Source: Microbulbifer elongatus (GTDB lineage Bacteria; Pseudomonadota; Gammaproteobacteria; Pseudomonadales; Cellvibrionaceae). Taken from it: a stretch of DNA of 64,000 nt. Below are positions 27,550 through 36,675 of this stretch, in pieces. Under the pieces are notes generated by a model. The model was not told the origin of the DNA. It saw only the letters and a program-made list of their open reading frames with translations, and made no database searches. The translations under genes and the position numbers were made by a program. The DNA is taken from positions 514,102-578,101 of the forward strand of contig NZ_JAIVKJ010000003.1 in NCBI RefSeq assembly GCF_020524885.1, in the 5' to 3' direction. Numbering within the stretch: position 1 is the first letter of the stretch; the number at the start of each line of letters is the position of its first letter.

Positions 27550-28566
27550 ATGATTCAGTCTGACGTAGACCTGCAGCCCTATAACACCATGACGATCGCG
27601 GCGCGGGCCAAGCACTTTTGTACTGCTACTACTCTGCAGGAGGTACGCGAGGCCCTGCGCTTTGCACGTGCGCAGCAGTTACCCATTCTGCCTCTTGGCG
27701 GCGGTAGCAATATTGTGCTTACCGGGGATTTCCCCGGGCTGGCACTGCATCTCGGTATGCGTGGCCTTGAATTTGAGGCGCTTGATGATGGTGTCAGGAT
27801 CCGCGCGGCGGCAGGGGAGAACTGGCACCAGCTGGTAATGCGCAGTGTCGAGCAGGGGTACGGCGGGCTGGAAAACCTCGCGCTGATCCCGGGCAATATC
27901 GGCGCGGCGCCGATTCAGAATATTGGGGCCTATGGGGTTGAACTGAAAGATGCTTTTGAGCAGCTCACCGCGATGGAAATTTCGAGTGGTGAGCTGATTA
28001 CCTTCGATGCGGAGGCGTGTCAGTTCGGCTATCGCGACAGTATTTTTAAGGGCCCGGCGAAAGATCGCTATTTGATCTGTGAGGTGGTGCTGAAGTTATC
28101 GAGCACCTGGGCACCACGGATCTCTTACCCCGCACTGGAGCAATACTTCGCACAGCACGGACTTGCGCGAGAATTATTGACGCCCGCCAAGATTGCCAAT
28201 GCCGTTATTGATATCCGCAACAGCAAACTGCCCAACCCGGTAGAAATTCCCAACGCGGGTAGTTTTTTCAAAAATCCGGTTGTCGCGGACGACCAGTATC
28301 AAACCCTCAAGGAGGCTCACCCCGAGCTCGTTGCGTTCGAGGCAGGCGAGGGCTGGAAGCTCGCCGCAGGCTGGTTGATCGACCAGGCGGGCTGGAAGGG
28401 TTTTCGCAATAATGGGGTAGGGGTGCACGACCGTCAGGCCCTGGTGCTGGTCAATCCCGGGCACCGCTGCGGTAGCGAGGTGGTAAACCTGGCACGGGAC
28501 ATTGCCAGTGATGTAAAGCGCAAGTTCGGTGTAACGCTGGAGCCGGAGCCGCGCTTTTATCCGTAA
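27550..28566 (+). CDS. murB: UDP-N-acetylenolpyruvoylglucosamine reductase MurB
   Basis: 338 aa FAD enzyme of peptidoglycan precursor synthesis, type I (long form). FAD-binding LPLGGGSNIVLT (about 50), GLENLALIPGNIGAAPIQNIGAYG (about 115-138), catalytic Ser in NAGSFFKNP near 240 and the C-terminal Glu region RKFGVTLEPEPRF. Last gene of the msbA-lpxK-kdsB-murB run, 60 bp after kdsB. Confidence 0.96.
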   Translation: MIQSDVDLQPYNTMTIAARAKHFCTATTLQEVREALRFARAQQLPILPLGGGSNIVLTGDFPGLALHLGMRGLEFEALDDGVRIRAAAGENWHQLVMRSVEQGYGGLENLALIPGNIGAAPIQNIGAYGVELKDAFEQLTAMEISSGELITFDAEACQFGYRDSIFKGPAKDRYLICEVVLKLSSTWAPRISYPALEQYFAQHGLARELLTPAKIANAVIDIRNSKLPNPVEIPNAGSFFKNPVVADDQYQTLKEAHPELVAFEAGEGWKLAAGWLIDQAGWKGFRNNGVGVHDRQALVLVNPGHRCGSEVVNLARDIASDVKRKFGVTLEPEPRFYP

Positions 28567-28991
28567 GCGGTAGCTTAGTGGCTTGTCCCGCATTAGCCCC
28601 GTGGGACTATTTCCCAGTGGGCGGGATAAAATGATAACGATACCTATTCAGTTAATGCGCTGCTTACGCTTCTGTATACGCTTGAACTTCCCAGGATAAA
28701 TCCTTTTGTTGTGAAGGGATTTTTATGGGCGGGATGAATCACCAGTTTGTGACCCCTTTGCGCTACAACAGTCTGTGAATGCCGTAAAATAATTGTCATT
28801 TATCTTCCGTTACTTGATGCAAACGAGCTTTGCACCAAGACGCTAGTCTGGTATGTTCTTCAAGGGCTCTGTGGATGGATCTTTGCGGGAATATCCCGCT
28901 GAGCAATAACAAAAAACACAGTTTTGCGCAGGGGAGGTTTAATAGGAAATTCTTGCTCAAGGCTGTCTGGAAATCCGTGGTTGGGGCTAAA
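28567..28991. other. Gap before uvrY, no confident gene
   Basis: 425 bp between murB and uvrY, more AT-rich than the flanks. The uvrY frame is open back to 28830, but the leader has no family similarity. I see no tRNA, repeat or strong hairpin; it most likely holds the uvrY promoter. Confidence 0.4.
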
Positions 28992-29636
28992 TTGATAAAA
29001 GTCTTAGTGGTAGACGATCACGACCTGGTGCGAATGGGTATTTCGCGCATGTTGGGTGATGTCGACGACATCGAGGTAGTTGGCGAAGCCAAAAGTGGCG
29101 AAGACGCCATTGCCTTCGTTCGAGAGTCAGAAGTAGACGTCATTCTTATGGATGTAAGGATGCCAGGCATGGGTGGGCTTGAGGCGACTCGTAAGCTCAT
29201 TCCTCGCTTCCCGCAGGCCAAAGTAATTGCGGTTAGTGCACTGGATGATGACCTTTTCCCCAGCCGGCTGATCCAGGCTGGTGCATCGGGTTACGTCACC
29301 AAAGGGGCGGACCTCGAGGAAATGGTGCGTGCGATTCGCTCGGTTGTAGCTGGCGAAACTTACATCAGCAGCTCAATGGCTACCAAACTCGCACTGCGCA
29401 GTGTCAGTGGTGGTTCATCGCCGTTCGAAGACCTTTCCGAACGCGAGCTCCAGACCGCAGTAATGATTGTGAACGGGAGCAAGGTATCGGAAATCGCGAA
29501 CGCGCTTTCGGTCAGCCCCAAAACCGTCAATACCTACCGATATCGAATTTTCGAAAAGCTGGGTTTGCACTCGGATGTGGAGCTGACTTTGCTTGCGGTA
29601 AAGCACAATATACTGGACCCGGAAGAGGCTGTCTGA
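28992..29636 (+). CDS. uvrY: UvrY/GacA family response regulator
   Basis: 214 aa if started at the TTG at 28992 (LIKVLVVDDHDLVRMG), exactly the length of GacA/UvrY; the ribosome site is weak. REC domain 1-120 with phospho-acceptor Asp54 in VILMDVRMPGM, LuxR-type helix-turn-helix at about 145-205 (LSERELQTAVMIVNGSKVSEIA, SVSPKTVNTYRYRIFEKLG). In GacS/GacA systems it activates small RNAs that titrate CsrA. uvrC follows as in E. coli. An ATG at 28830 would add 54 residues unlike the family. Confidence 0.92.
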   Translation: MIKVLVVDDHDLVRMGISRMLGDVDDIEVVGEAKSGEDAIAFVRESEVDVILMDVRMPGMGGLEATRKLIPRFPQAKVIAVSALDDDLFPSRLIQAGASGYVTKGADLEEMVRAIRSVVAGETYISSSMATKLALRSVSGGSSPFEDLSERELQTAVMIVNGSKVSEIANALSVSPKTVNTYRYRIFEKLGLHSDVELTLLAVKHNILDPEEAV

Positions 29637-29704
29637 CCCGTTTGGTTGGAGGAAGGTGTAGAATTCCACAATCCTCTATAAATGTTCTGAATTGATTTTT
29701 GAAG

Positions 29705-29728
29705 CAGGGGCCATATGGCCCCTGTTTT
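29705..29728 (+). terminator. Terminator or attenuator between uvrY and uvrC
   Basis: Perfect 20-bp palindrome CAGGGGCCAT/ATGGCCCCTG followed by TTTTG, 24 bp before the uvrC start. It should end most uvrY transcripts and so lower uvrC expression by read-through. Confidence 0.8.
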
Positions 29729-29751
29729 GTTGCTGGTACTAGTAAAAGGCA

Positions 29752-31566
29752 ATGTTCGACAGCAAACGCTTTCTCACCACGGTCACCCGCAAGCCGGGCG
29801 TTTACCAGATGTTTGATGCCGATGGGAAGGTATTGTATGTCGGTAAAGCCAAGAACCTGCGCAACCGACTGGCTAGTTATTTTCGTGCCAGTGGGCTGAC
29901 TGCAAAAACCATGGCGCTGGTTGAGAAAATCGCCGATATCGAAGTCACCGTTACCCGCAGCGAAACAGAAGCCCTCGTGCTTGAGCAGAGCCTGATCAAG
30001 TCACAGCGGCCGCCCTACAATGTCATGCTGAAAGACGACAAGGGCTACCCCTATATCTTCCTTTCCAGCAAAGACATCTTCCCCCGTATTGCATTCCACC
30101 GTGGTGCCAAAAGAAAGAAGGGGGACTACTTCGGTCCATTCCCCAACGCCTCTTCGGTAAGAGATAGTCTCAATTTTCTACAGAAAACTTTCCGCATCCG
30201 ATCATGTGAAGACAGTGTGTTCGCCAACCGCTCGCGACCCTGCCTTCAGTACCAGATTGAGCGCTGTACAGCGCCCTGTGTGGATTTCATCAGCCCGGAG
30301 GATTACCAGGCAGATGTGCGCCACGCGCAGATGTTTCTGGCTGGGAAAAGTGACAGCATTATTCGCGAACTCGCCGACGAGATGGAAAAAGCATCGGTTG
30401 CACTGGAGTTTGAGAGGGCGGCTCGCCTGCGGGACCAGATCGTAGCCTTGCGCAGGCTGCAGTCTGATCAGGTCGCCGAGAGTGGTGGCGCCGATGTGGA
30501 TGTACTGGGAGTTGCCACCGCTGGAGGCCTTTGTTGCGTGCACGTGCTGTTTATCCGCCAGGGAAGAATTCTGGGTAGTCGCAGCTATTACCCCAGTGAA
30601 AAACTCGGCCTGGACGATGCCGCGCTGCTGTCTGCTTTCATTCCGCAATTCTACCTCGGCACCAGCCGGGAGCTTCCCCGCCAGATACTGGTGTCCGAGC
30701 CGCTAGAAGACCTTGAAGCGTTGCAGCAGGCGCTGACAGAGCAGGCCGGTAAAGACATACAAGTCGCAAACCGTCTGCGGGGCAATCGCGCCACCTGGGT
30801 TGAGATGGCACAGCAGGCCGCCGCCCAGAACTTACAGAGCCGTACCGCCTCACAGCAAAAACTGCAGGACCGCTTCGAGAACCTGCAGGAGGTACTCCGG
30901 CTCGGCGATCTGCCTGAGCGGCTTGAGTGTTTCGATATCAGTCATTCCAGCGGGGAGGCAACCGTAGCCTCCTGTGTGGTGTTTGATACCGGTGGCCCGG
31001 TTAAATCCGATTATCGTCGCTTCAATATCGAGGGAATTACCGCTGGTGATGATTACGCGGCGATGGGCCAGGCGCTTAAGCGCCGGTATACGCGGTTGTC
31101 CAACGGTGAGGGGCGTTTCCCCAATATTCTGCTGATTGACGGCGGTAAGGGGCAGGTGACCCAGGCAGTTGACACTCTCAACGAGCTGGGAGTGACCGGT
31201 GTCCAGATCATCGGTGTGGCCAAGGGTACTACGCGTAAAGCGGGTTTTGAGACCCTGCATATCGTCGCCGAGGGACGAGAGCTGGTGCTGGAATCAGACT
31301 CGCCTGCGTTGCATCTCATCCAGCAGATAAGGGATGAGGCTCACCGTTTCGCCATTACCGGGCACCGCCAGCGGCGGGATAAGAAGCGCAGGGAGTCACC
31401 GCTCGAAGGTATTCCAGGCGTTGGGCCCGCAAGGCGCCGTGCACTGCTGCGCCATTTCGGCGGACTTCAGGAAATATTGCGCGCATCGGTAAACGAACTT
31501 GCCAGTGTCGAAGGTGTGAGCCGCAAGCTCGCGCAGGATATATACTCGACCCTGCACAATGAGTAG
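29752..31566 (+). CDS. uvrC: Excinuclease ABC subunit UvrC
   Basis: 604 aa nucleotide-excision repair nuclease making both incisions. GIY-YIG domain at 15-95 (GVYQMFDADGKVLYVGKAKN), Cys-rich RSCEDSVFANRSRPCLQYQIERC (about 150-172), UVR domain near 205, RNase H-like domain with DISHSSGEATVAS near 395 and IDGGKGQV near 462, and HhH repeats at the C-terminus (LEGIPGVGPARRRALLRHFG). Full length. Confidence 0.97.
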   Translation: MFDSKRFLTTVTRKPGVYQMFDADGKVLYVGKAKNLRNRLASYFRASGLTAKTMALVEKIADIEVTVTRSETEALVLEQSLIKSQRPPYNVMLKDDKGYPYIFLSSKDIFPRIAFHRGAKRKKGDYFGPFPNASSVRDSLNFLQKTFRIRSCEDSVFANRSRPCLQYQIERCTAPCVDFISPEDYQADVRHAQMFLAGKSDSIIRELADEMEKASVALEFERAARLRDQIVALRRLQSDQVAESGGADVDVLGVATAGGLCCVHVLFIRQGRILGSRSYYPSEKLGLDDAALLSAFIPQFYLGTSRELPRQILVSEPLEDLEALQQALTEQAGKDIQVANRLRGNRATWVEMAQQAAAQNLQSRTASQQKLQDRFENLQEVLRLGDLPERLECFDISHSSGEATVASCVVFDTGGPVKSDYRRFNIEGITAGDDYAAMGQALKRRYTRLSNGEGRFPNILLIDGGKGQVTQAVDTLNELGVTGVQIIGVAKGTTRKAGFETLHIVAEGRELVLESDSPALHLIQQIRDEAHRFAITGHRQRRDKKRRESPLEGIPGVGPARRRALLRHFGGLQEILRASVNELASVEGVSRKLAQDIYSTLHNE

Positions 31567-31669
31567 AGCGTAGTTGCCTTATTGCGCCTCTGGCGTTTAT
31601 TTTTTTGCCTCAGATTGCTAAGTTACGCACTGCCGACGATGTGTGTTCAGCGAAAGTAGAAGGACCAGC

Positions 31670-32236
31670 ATGAATCTCGCCAATCAATTGACCCTGCTGC
31701 GCGTGGCGCTGATACCTGTTCTGGTGCTGGTGTTTTACCTCCCCTACAAGTGGAGCTACATCGCATCTGCTCTCATTTTTTCCATTGCCGCGGCTACCGA
31801 TTGGCTCGACGGCTATATTGCCCGCAAGCTGGATCAAAGCACGCCATTTGGCGCTTTCCTCGATCCTGTCGCCGATAAACTTATGGTTGCCACGGCACTT
31901 GTGCTCTTGGTGGACCTCCACAACTATATCTTCTTCACCATCGCCGCCGCGGTCATTATTGGTCGCGAGATTGCCGTCTCCGCACTCAGGGAGTGGATGG
32001 CGGAGCTGGGTTTGCGCAGTAGCGTTGCGGTCAGTTTTATCGGCAAGGTCAAAACAACTGCCCAGATGGCGGCCATTATTGTGTTATTGGCTTTTGATGT
32101 GCGAGAGTTTCCGGTGATGGAGACTATTGGCTACATCCTGCTTTACATTGCCGCCGCGCTCACCCTTTACACCATGGTGGTTTACCTCCGCGCTGCCTGG
32201 CCTGCGCTTACTGGTGACGCGACCGGTAAGGGCTAA
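31670..32236 (+). CDS. pgsA: CDP-diacylglycerol-glycerol-3-phosphate 3-phosphatidyltransferase PgsA
   Basis: 188 aa inner-membrane enzyme making phosphatidylglycerol phosphate. The CDP-alcohol phosphotransferase signature is intact: Asp44, Asp47-Gly, Ala51-Arg52, Gly61, Asp65 and Asp69. Starts at the ATG at 31670 (MNLANQLTLLRV, family-typical) after AAGGACC. Third gene of the conserved uvrY-uvrC-pgsA order. Confidence 0.95.
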   Translation: MNLANQLTLLRVALIPVLVLVFYLPYKWSYIASALIFSIAAATDWLDGYIARKLDQSTPFGAFLDPVADKLMVATALVLLVDLHNYIFFTIAAAVIIGREIAVSALREWMAELGLRSSVAVSFIGKVKTTAQMAAIIVLLAFDVREFPVMETIGYILLYIAAALTLYTMVVYLRAAWPALTGDATGKG

Positions 32237-32348
32237 CGTAATAAGGCGAGAAGCCGCTCCCTAGGACAGGTTCGCATTTCGCGCTGAGGGCGATTTTCGC
32301 GCCGCCTCCAATTGTGTACGATCGTTCCATTGAAGTAATAACACGACA

Positions 32349-32948
32349 ATGGAGCGACCTGTGCAGCAGTCTGGTCTTGCATCAACCTGTTCTTTTTTTA
32401 AGCTTTCCCTCGGTTCAATCTTTGCAGTTCTCTTTGCGATTTTATCTTCCGCGTGCCACGCGCAAGACTATGAGCGGCGCGAGTGGTTGCCCCGCTGGTC
32501 CGACGCTGACAGGGACTGCCAGGATACCCGTCACGAGCTGTTGATTCGCTATTCCCTGGCGCCTGTTGTCTTCACCACTCGGGATAACTGCAAAGTCGCC
32601 TTCGGCTTGTGGTTGGATCCCTACACCGGCGAATTTTTTGAAAAAGCGTCCGATCTCGATGTGGAGCACATAGTCCCCCTCAAGTGGGCGCACGACCACG
32701 GTGCCGCAAACTGGAGTCGCGAGAAAAAGCGGCTGTTCGCCGAGGACCCGGAGAATCTGTGGCTGGTGGATGATGGTCGCAACCAGAGCAAGGGGCACCG
32801 AGGTCCAGACCAGTGGATGCCGCCTTATGGTCCGGTACGCCAATACTACTTGCGGCGTTTCATGGCGATTGCGGAGAAATATGGATTGCAGACCAGCGAA
32901 TCCGAGTCACAGATATTTCTGGCAATGCTGGACACGCATCGTGGCTAG
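32349..32948 (+). CDS. Secreted HNH endonuclease family protein (DUF1524-like)
   Basis: 199 aa with a signal peptide (hydrophobic 15-35, ending CHAQ near 37). HNH core: DVEHIVPLKWAHDHGA (about 98-113) then NLWLVDDGRNQSKGHRGPDQWMPP (His, Asn pattern of DUF1524/Streptomyces-type secreted nucleases). Probably a periplasmic or extracellular nuclease for nutrient DNA; it has no immunity gene beside it. A single-gene unit. Confidence 0.85.
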   Translation: MERPVQQSGLASTCSFFKLSLGSIFAVLFAILSSACHAQDYERREWLPRWSDADRDCQDTRHELLIRYSLAPVVFTTRDNCKVAFGLWLDPYTGEFFEKASDLDVEHIVPLKWAHDHGAANWSREKKRLFAEDPENLWLVDDGRNQSKGHRGPDQWMPPYGPVRQYYLRRFMAIAEKYGLQTSESESQIFLAMLDTHRG

Positions 32949-32995
32949 GTTAGGGTAATGTGCGTGATGCGTCGGGAGTGCAGTGCTCGCTGTAG

Positions 32996-34345
32996 TTACT
33001 GCACCAATGTGTCCAGGATTTCGCTAAATCTTTCTTCAATCGGGTAGGGTGAGGCGGACCATCCGAGGCGGGCAATCACGGCGTTGTGGGAAGGAGCTAC
33101 CATTAATTTCTGCTCACGGTTTCCAAGCATAAAGAAACTGTCCGCAGGCAGCCGCGGGTAGGGCGGTGCCATTTCACCGCCGTAGTTCAGCCAGAGCTGG
33201 TAGCCGTAGCGAGGATCATTTTTACTGTTATTGGGTTTCGTTGCCCGCGCAATCCAATCCCTCTCCAGTAAGGTGGCTGACCGGCCCATAGCTGAAATCG
33301 ACCCACCACTCAAAAAGACGCTGCCCAGTCGAGCCCAGTCCCGCGCGGTGGCGTAGCCGTATGAGCTGCCTACGAATACCCCATCGTCATCCACTTCCAT
33401 CACTGTGTTGGTCAAGCCAAGGGGCCGCAAGAACTCTCGCTGCCAGAAGGTCAGTGTCGGCTCGGTGCCACCCAATCGGCGATGTATCCAGCGGGCCAGC
33501 AAATTCGTGCTGCCCGAGGAATAGGAAAAGTGAGTACCGGGCTTGTTCAGCAGGGCTCGCTGCAGGGCGTACCGCGAAGGCGATAGCTCACCGAACAACA
33601 TTTTTGTCGCATCACTCCCTGGGCGGTAGCTTTCATCGAATGCAAGGCCATCACACATTTGCAGCAGGTTTTGCAGTTGGATCTCGCTGCGGTCATCAGC
33701 GGACCATTCGGGGAAAAGATCGGAGGCTGTTGACTCCGCAAGTCCCAGGGCTTCCATACGCCCGTACAGCATTGCCAGTAGGCTTTTGGTCATGGACCAG
33801 CCCAGCAGTCGCGTATCGGCGACGATACCCGCACCGTAGGCTTCTCCGAGGACATCTTTCCCCCGGATTACCACAAGAGCGCGTGTGTCGAGCCCCAATG
33901 CGTTGTCCCGTGTCATCTGATCCTTGAGCAGGGCCTGTAGCGGATGGGAGGTGAGCTTTCGATGGCGGTGAGGGAGTGTATTTTTCGCGGGTGCCAAATC
34001 TACCCCGTGTAGAGTTGGGGAGCCTGCGTTTTTGTGTTGACCTGGGAAACCGTCTTCGAGCACTGGGTTGTAACAGGCGCGGACAGTAACCAGATTTGCC
34101 AGGGTTGCTGAGGTCCCATTGCTGTCCTGATGGATGGTTACCAGGCGGAAAAGTGGCGAGTAATTTCGCAGGTCGCGATGTATGCGTCGAGGTGAGAACC
34201 CAGAAATATGGTGCGCGGAGCAGGCAAGCTTGGCGCTCATCTTTAGCATGGTTCTCAGCGTGCCGCAGCGCTTCAGGTAAGTTGCTGTCGCAATCAGCAA
34301 GCCCAGTAGCGCAATCAGAACCAGAAAGGGCATTGGCGCATTCAT
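32996..34345 (-). CDS. Membrane-anchored serine hydrolase, class C beta-lactamase family
   Basis: 449 aa. One membrane helix at 6-24, an unusual 120-residue N-terminal stretch without clear fold, then a beta-lactamase/DD-peptidase fold: SxxK in GWSMTKSLL (about 185), YxS in FSYSSGSTNL (about 273). The KTG-equivalent is unclear. 6-aminohexanoate-dimer hydrolase/EstB-type enzymes look like this; substrate unknown. The N-terminal region may be a wrong upstream start, as the conserved part begins near residue 130. Confidence 0.8.
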   Translation of the reverse strand: MNAPMPFLVLIALLGLLIATATYLKRCGTLRTMLKMSAKLACSAHHISGFSPRRIHRDLRNYSPLFRLVTIHQDSNGTSATLANLVTVRACYNPVLEDGFPGQHKNAGSPTLHGVDLAPAKNTLPHRHRKLTSHPLQALLKDQMTRDNALGLDTRALVVIRGKDVLGEAYGAGIVADTRLLGWSMTKSLLAMLYGRMEALGLAESTASDLFPEWSADDRSEIQLQNLLQMCDGLAFDESYRPGSDATKMLFGELSPSRYALQRALLNKPGTHFSYSSGSTNLLARWIHRRLGGTEPTLTFWQREFLRPLGLTNTVMEVDDDGVFVGSSYGYATARDWARLGSVFLSGGSISAMGRSATLLERDWIARATKPNNSKNDPRYGYQLWLNYGGEMAPPYPRLPADSFFMLGNREQKLMVAPSHNAVIARLGWSASPYPIEERFSEILDTLVQ

Positions 34346-34589
34346 TTCCGCGCTACATCCGCGTATAGAAAGGCGTGCCTGGCCGATGTCTCCCGAATTG
34401 AGACGAGGGTACTTGTCGGGCTTCCGTTACCTTGCTTGTCCATATCCAGGCCTTGTTGGTGCCTGTCTAAATGGTAGCCTTGTCTGGAGCCAGCAAGCCA
34501 AGCTTATGCCGGGGGTGTCCTGGTGCCGCTATAGCGCATGAGTTAGGGGGCTAAAGGTCTGGAGGAGTGGGGGTAGGGAGTGAGGATAG

Positions 34590-34676
34590 TGGTGCCCAGA
34601 GCCGGACTTGAACCGGCACGTCCCAAAGGACGGGAGATTTTAAGTCTCCTGTGTCTACCAATTCCACCATCCGGGC
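34590..34676 (-). tRNA. tRNA-Leu (anticodon TAA)
   Basis: 87 nt with encoded CCA. Acceptor GCCCGGA pairs with TCTGGGC (one G-T), anticodon stem GGAGA/TCTCC with loop CTTAAAA, a long variable arm (CGTCCTTTGGGACG) as in class II tRNAs, and T-arm GGTTCAAGTCC. Lies 74 bp after tRNA-Cys on the same strand. Confidence 0.97.
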
Positions 34677-34750
34677 GGATAGGGCGATCGACGGGTGTGT
34701 AGATTATCCGCCGACTGGACCAACCTCATGCTGAGACTGGAGGGAGAAAA

Positions 34751-34824
34751 TGGAGGCTAGGGTCGGAATCGAACCGGCGTACACGGAGTTGCAGTCCGCT
34801 GCATGACCACTCTGCCACCTAGCC
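34751..34824 (-). tRNA. tRNA-Cys (anticodon GCA)
   Basis: 74 nt with encoded TCCA. Acceptor GGCTAGG/CCTAGCC, anticodon stem GCGGA/TCCGT with loop CTGCAAC, T-arm with GGTTCGATTCC. In E. coli glyW-cysT-leuZ follow pgsA; here Cys and Leu are on the opposite strand, 2.4 kb from pgsA, and no tRNA-Gly is seen. Confidence 0.97.
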
Positions 34825-35009
34825 ATAGGTGTTGAAAACGTCGCGGATTTTAGCGGAATAACGCAAAAAATCCCAGTGTTTTCTGATACTTACGTGCCGC
34901 AGGGCGTGTAAGAGGGCGCTATTCTATGGTTTGTCTGAGATTAGTCAAGGCTATTTGTCCAAGACTCGCAAGTTGGTCAAATAGTGATCTTTGGCTAGAT
35001 TGCGCGTCG

Positions 35010-35280
35010 CTTAATAACTGGAGGAGATGGAACAGCTTTTAGTATTGCCAATTGTTCTAAACTTTTTGCGAATCAAGCTGGTAATCCACCGGTGGTGACC
35101 AATACTGAGAGTAGCTGGCTAGCACACATCTCCCCCCCCAAGTGTTGTTTAGTAGTGCCGGCCGGGCGCCTTCCTCCATACGGGTGCCCAGTGTGTTGTA
35201 AGGATGAAATCCTCCAAGTTTCACTCCTAATGGTCTTGGCCCTGACGCTCTCCCCCCCCCGTCGTCAGGGCTTTTTTTTG
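35010..35280 (+). ncRNA. Candidate structured small RNA with C-rich loops
   Basis: The interval 34825-35264 has no convincing protein gene, yet ends in a strong plus-strand terminator. Before it lie a stem GGGCGCC/GGTGCCC (about 35163-35190) whose loop carries TTCCTCC, an AATCCTCC segment, and two long C runs (TCTC-C8 near 35130, CTCTC-C9 in the terminator loop). Such anti-Shine-Dalgarno stretches are typical of trans-acting regulatory RNAs. A 23-codon reading frame from the ATG at about 35029 (GGAGGAG before it) could be a leader peptide instead. The 5' end is unknown. Confidence 0.4.
35239..35279 (+). terminator. Strong Rho-independent terminator with C9 loop, plus strand
   Basis: GCCCTGACG/CGTCAGGGC, 9-bp stem, then eight T on the plus strand. 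The 15-nt loop contains nine or more C. No protein gene on the plus strand lies upstream within 2 kb, so it must serve a non-coding or very short transcript. It overlaps the 3' end of the minus-strand metallopeptidase gene. Confidence 0.85.
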
Positions 35281-36542
35281 CCCGTAAGAAATGTCCTTTC
35301 CAGTTGCGGCACACTAGTGCCGGCTGCATCTTCAACCAGTCCGCGAAACTTTTTCAGTGTCACCTCGCCGCGTTCAGCGGCCAACGCGGCTACCACGTCA
35401 TCAAGGCTGCGTTTACCATTGCTGGATGTCTGGATGGCCTGGTCTATCTGGTGCAGCACAACAGTAGCTCGCGCGGTAATCGGTCCTGAAGAGCGTTTTA
35501 CCAGCAGGTTCGGCGACTCTTTACCCCACTTGGCAAGATCCTCAAGCGCCTGGTTATAACGACGTTCGCTGATACCTCCGGTCCTTAGCAGTGTCTGCAG
35601 TGAGTAGTACTCGGCGATACCCTCAACAATCCAGTCGCTTTCTTTATCGCCACGGATGCCTGTGCCCACGTGAACCAGCTCGTGCAGCATACTGCTGGTG
35701 CGATTGCCAGAAATCAGCGGTCGGTCCGCGTGCATAAACAGGGAGCGTGTCCCGGATAGCCCGCCGCGCCACATGGGGTCGCCGGCCATCACGATCAACA
35801 GCTTTTGTGGGAATTCCGGGAATACTTTTTTAAGCTCCGGAAGCGTCCAGCTCAGGAACGCCAGTGTGTCCTGGCGGCGTACGCCTTTGCCAAGGGGTGC
35901 TGCGATCACCGTGTCGGTCCCGTCGATAACGTCCTGCCGACTGCCAATGCGGCCTGCAATCATCCAGCCCTTGGGACGGATAAAACGGCGGCCGGGGTCT
36001 TTCAATTGGAAGACCCCGTCATTGTCTTTTAGGTAGGGTGCCAGAGTGTTCCAGTCATCAGGTACCTCAACCCGCAGAGTAGCGGAAGACTGGAGCGATT
36101 TTGGGGCTCGTGCCGAAATCGGAGGAATCAGTTTGTCCGTACGGAGAATCGTCCACTTGTCCGTCATTAGTGAATCGTAACGACCGGATGATTTTTTCTC
36201 GTCGATTTTGAACTCGTATTCGATTTGGGCTGACTTGCCTCTGGGCGTCCAGATCGCGCGATCGCCTTCCAGAGTCAGGTTTTTACCACTCAATTTCAGG
36301 TGGCGCTCTGGGTTCAGGTGCAGAGTCAGCTGGTTTGGCAGGGAATCCCCGGCAAGCGCTATTTGAACCTTTGCGAGGTCATTGCCTGGGGCGAGGGCGA
36401 CCTGGTAGCGGATGTCGTAGGTCGAGTCTTCCGTCGCATATACGAAGACGCTGCACAGGCTCAACAGCAGGGCAACTGTGACAGAGGTCACGCAGTGGGG
36501 GAGGGAGATTCTGGAGAATTCGACTTTCCAAAAATAATGCAT
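35265..36542 (-). CDS. Secreted gluzincin metallopeptidase-like protein (peptidase MA type)
   Basis: 425 aa with N-terminal hydrophobic segment (about 12-35) acting as a signal. Zinc site HELVH (about 286) followed 20 residues later by EGIAEYYSL, whose Glu is the third ligand, as in M1/peptidase-MA gluzincins. The N-terminal half is beta-rich (QLTLHLNPERHLKLSGKNLTLEG) like M61/M1 N-domains. Likely a periplasmic aminopeptidase or protease; substrate unknown. Its last codons lie inside a plus-strand terminator. Confidence 0.8.
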   Translation of the reverse strand: MHYFWKVEFSRISLPHCVTSVTVALLLSLCSVFVYATEDSTYDIRYQVALAPGNDLAKVQIALAGDSLPNQLTLHLNPERHLKLSGKNLTLEGDRAIWTPRGKSAQIEYEFKIDEKKSSGRYDSLMTDKWTILRTDKLIPPISARAPKSLQSSATLRVEVPDDWNTLAPYLKDNDGVFQLKDPGRRFIRPKGWMIAGRIGSRQDVIDGTDTVIAAPLGKGVRRQDTLAFLSWTLPELKKVFPEFPQKLLIVMAGDPMWRGGLSGTRSLFMHADRPLISGNRTSSMLHELVHVGTGIRGDKESDWIVEGIAEYYSLQTLLRTGGISERRYNQALEDLAKWGKESPNLLVKRSSGPITARATVVLHQIDQAIQTSSNGKRSLDDVVAALAAERGEVTLKKFRGLVEDAAGTSVPQLERTFLTGKKKP

Positions 36543-36675
36543 GGATAGCTTCTAGTCCGGTTTGTGAATTGCGCTTGTCAGTATGACAGCGGAAAACGGT
36601 AACAGTGCCAGAGGGTACTCTCCAACAGGCCGGGGGGCGACCCTGGCCTGCGCAATCTTTGCGGATATTCTCGGT

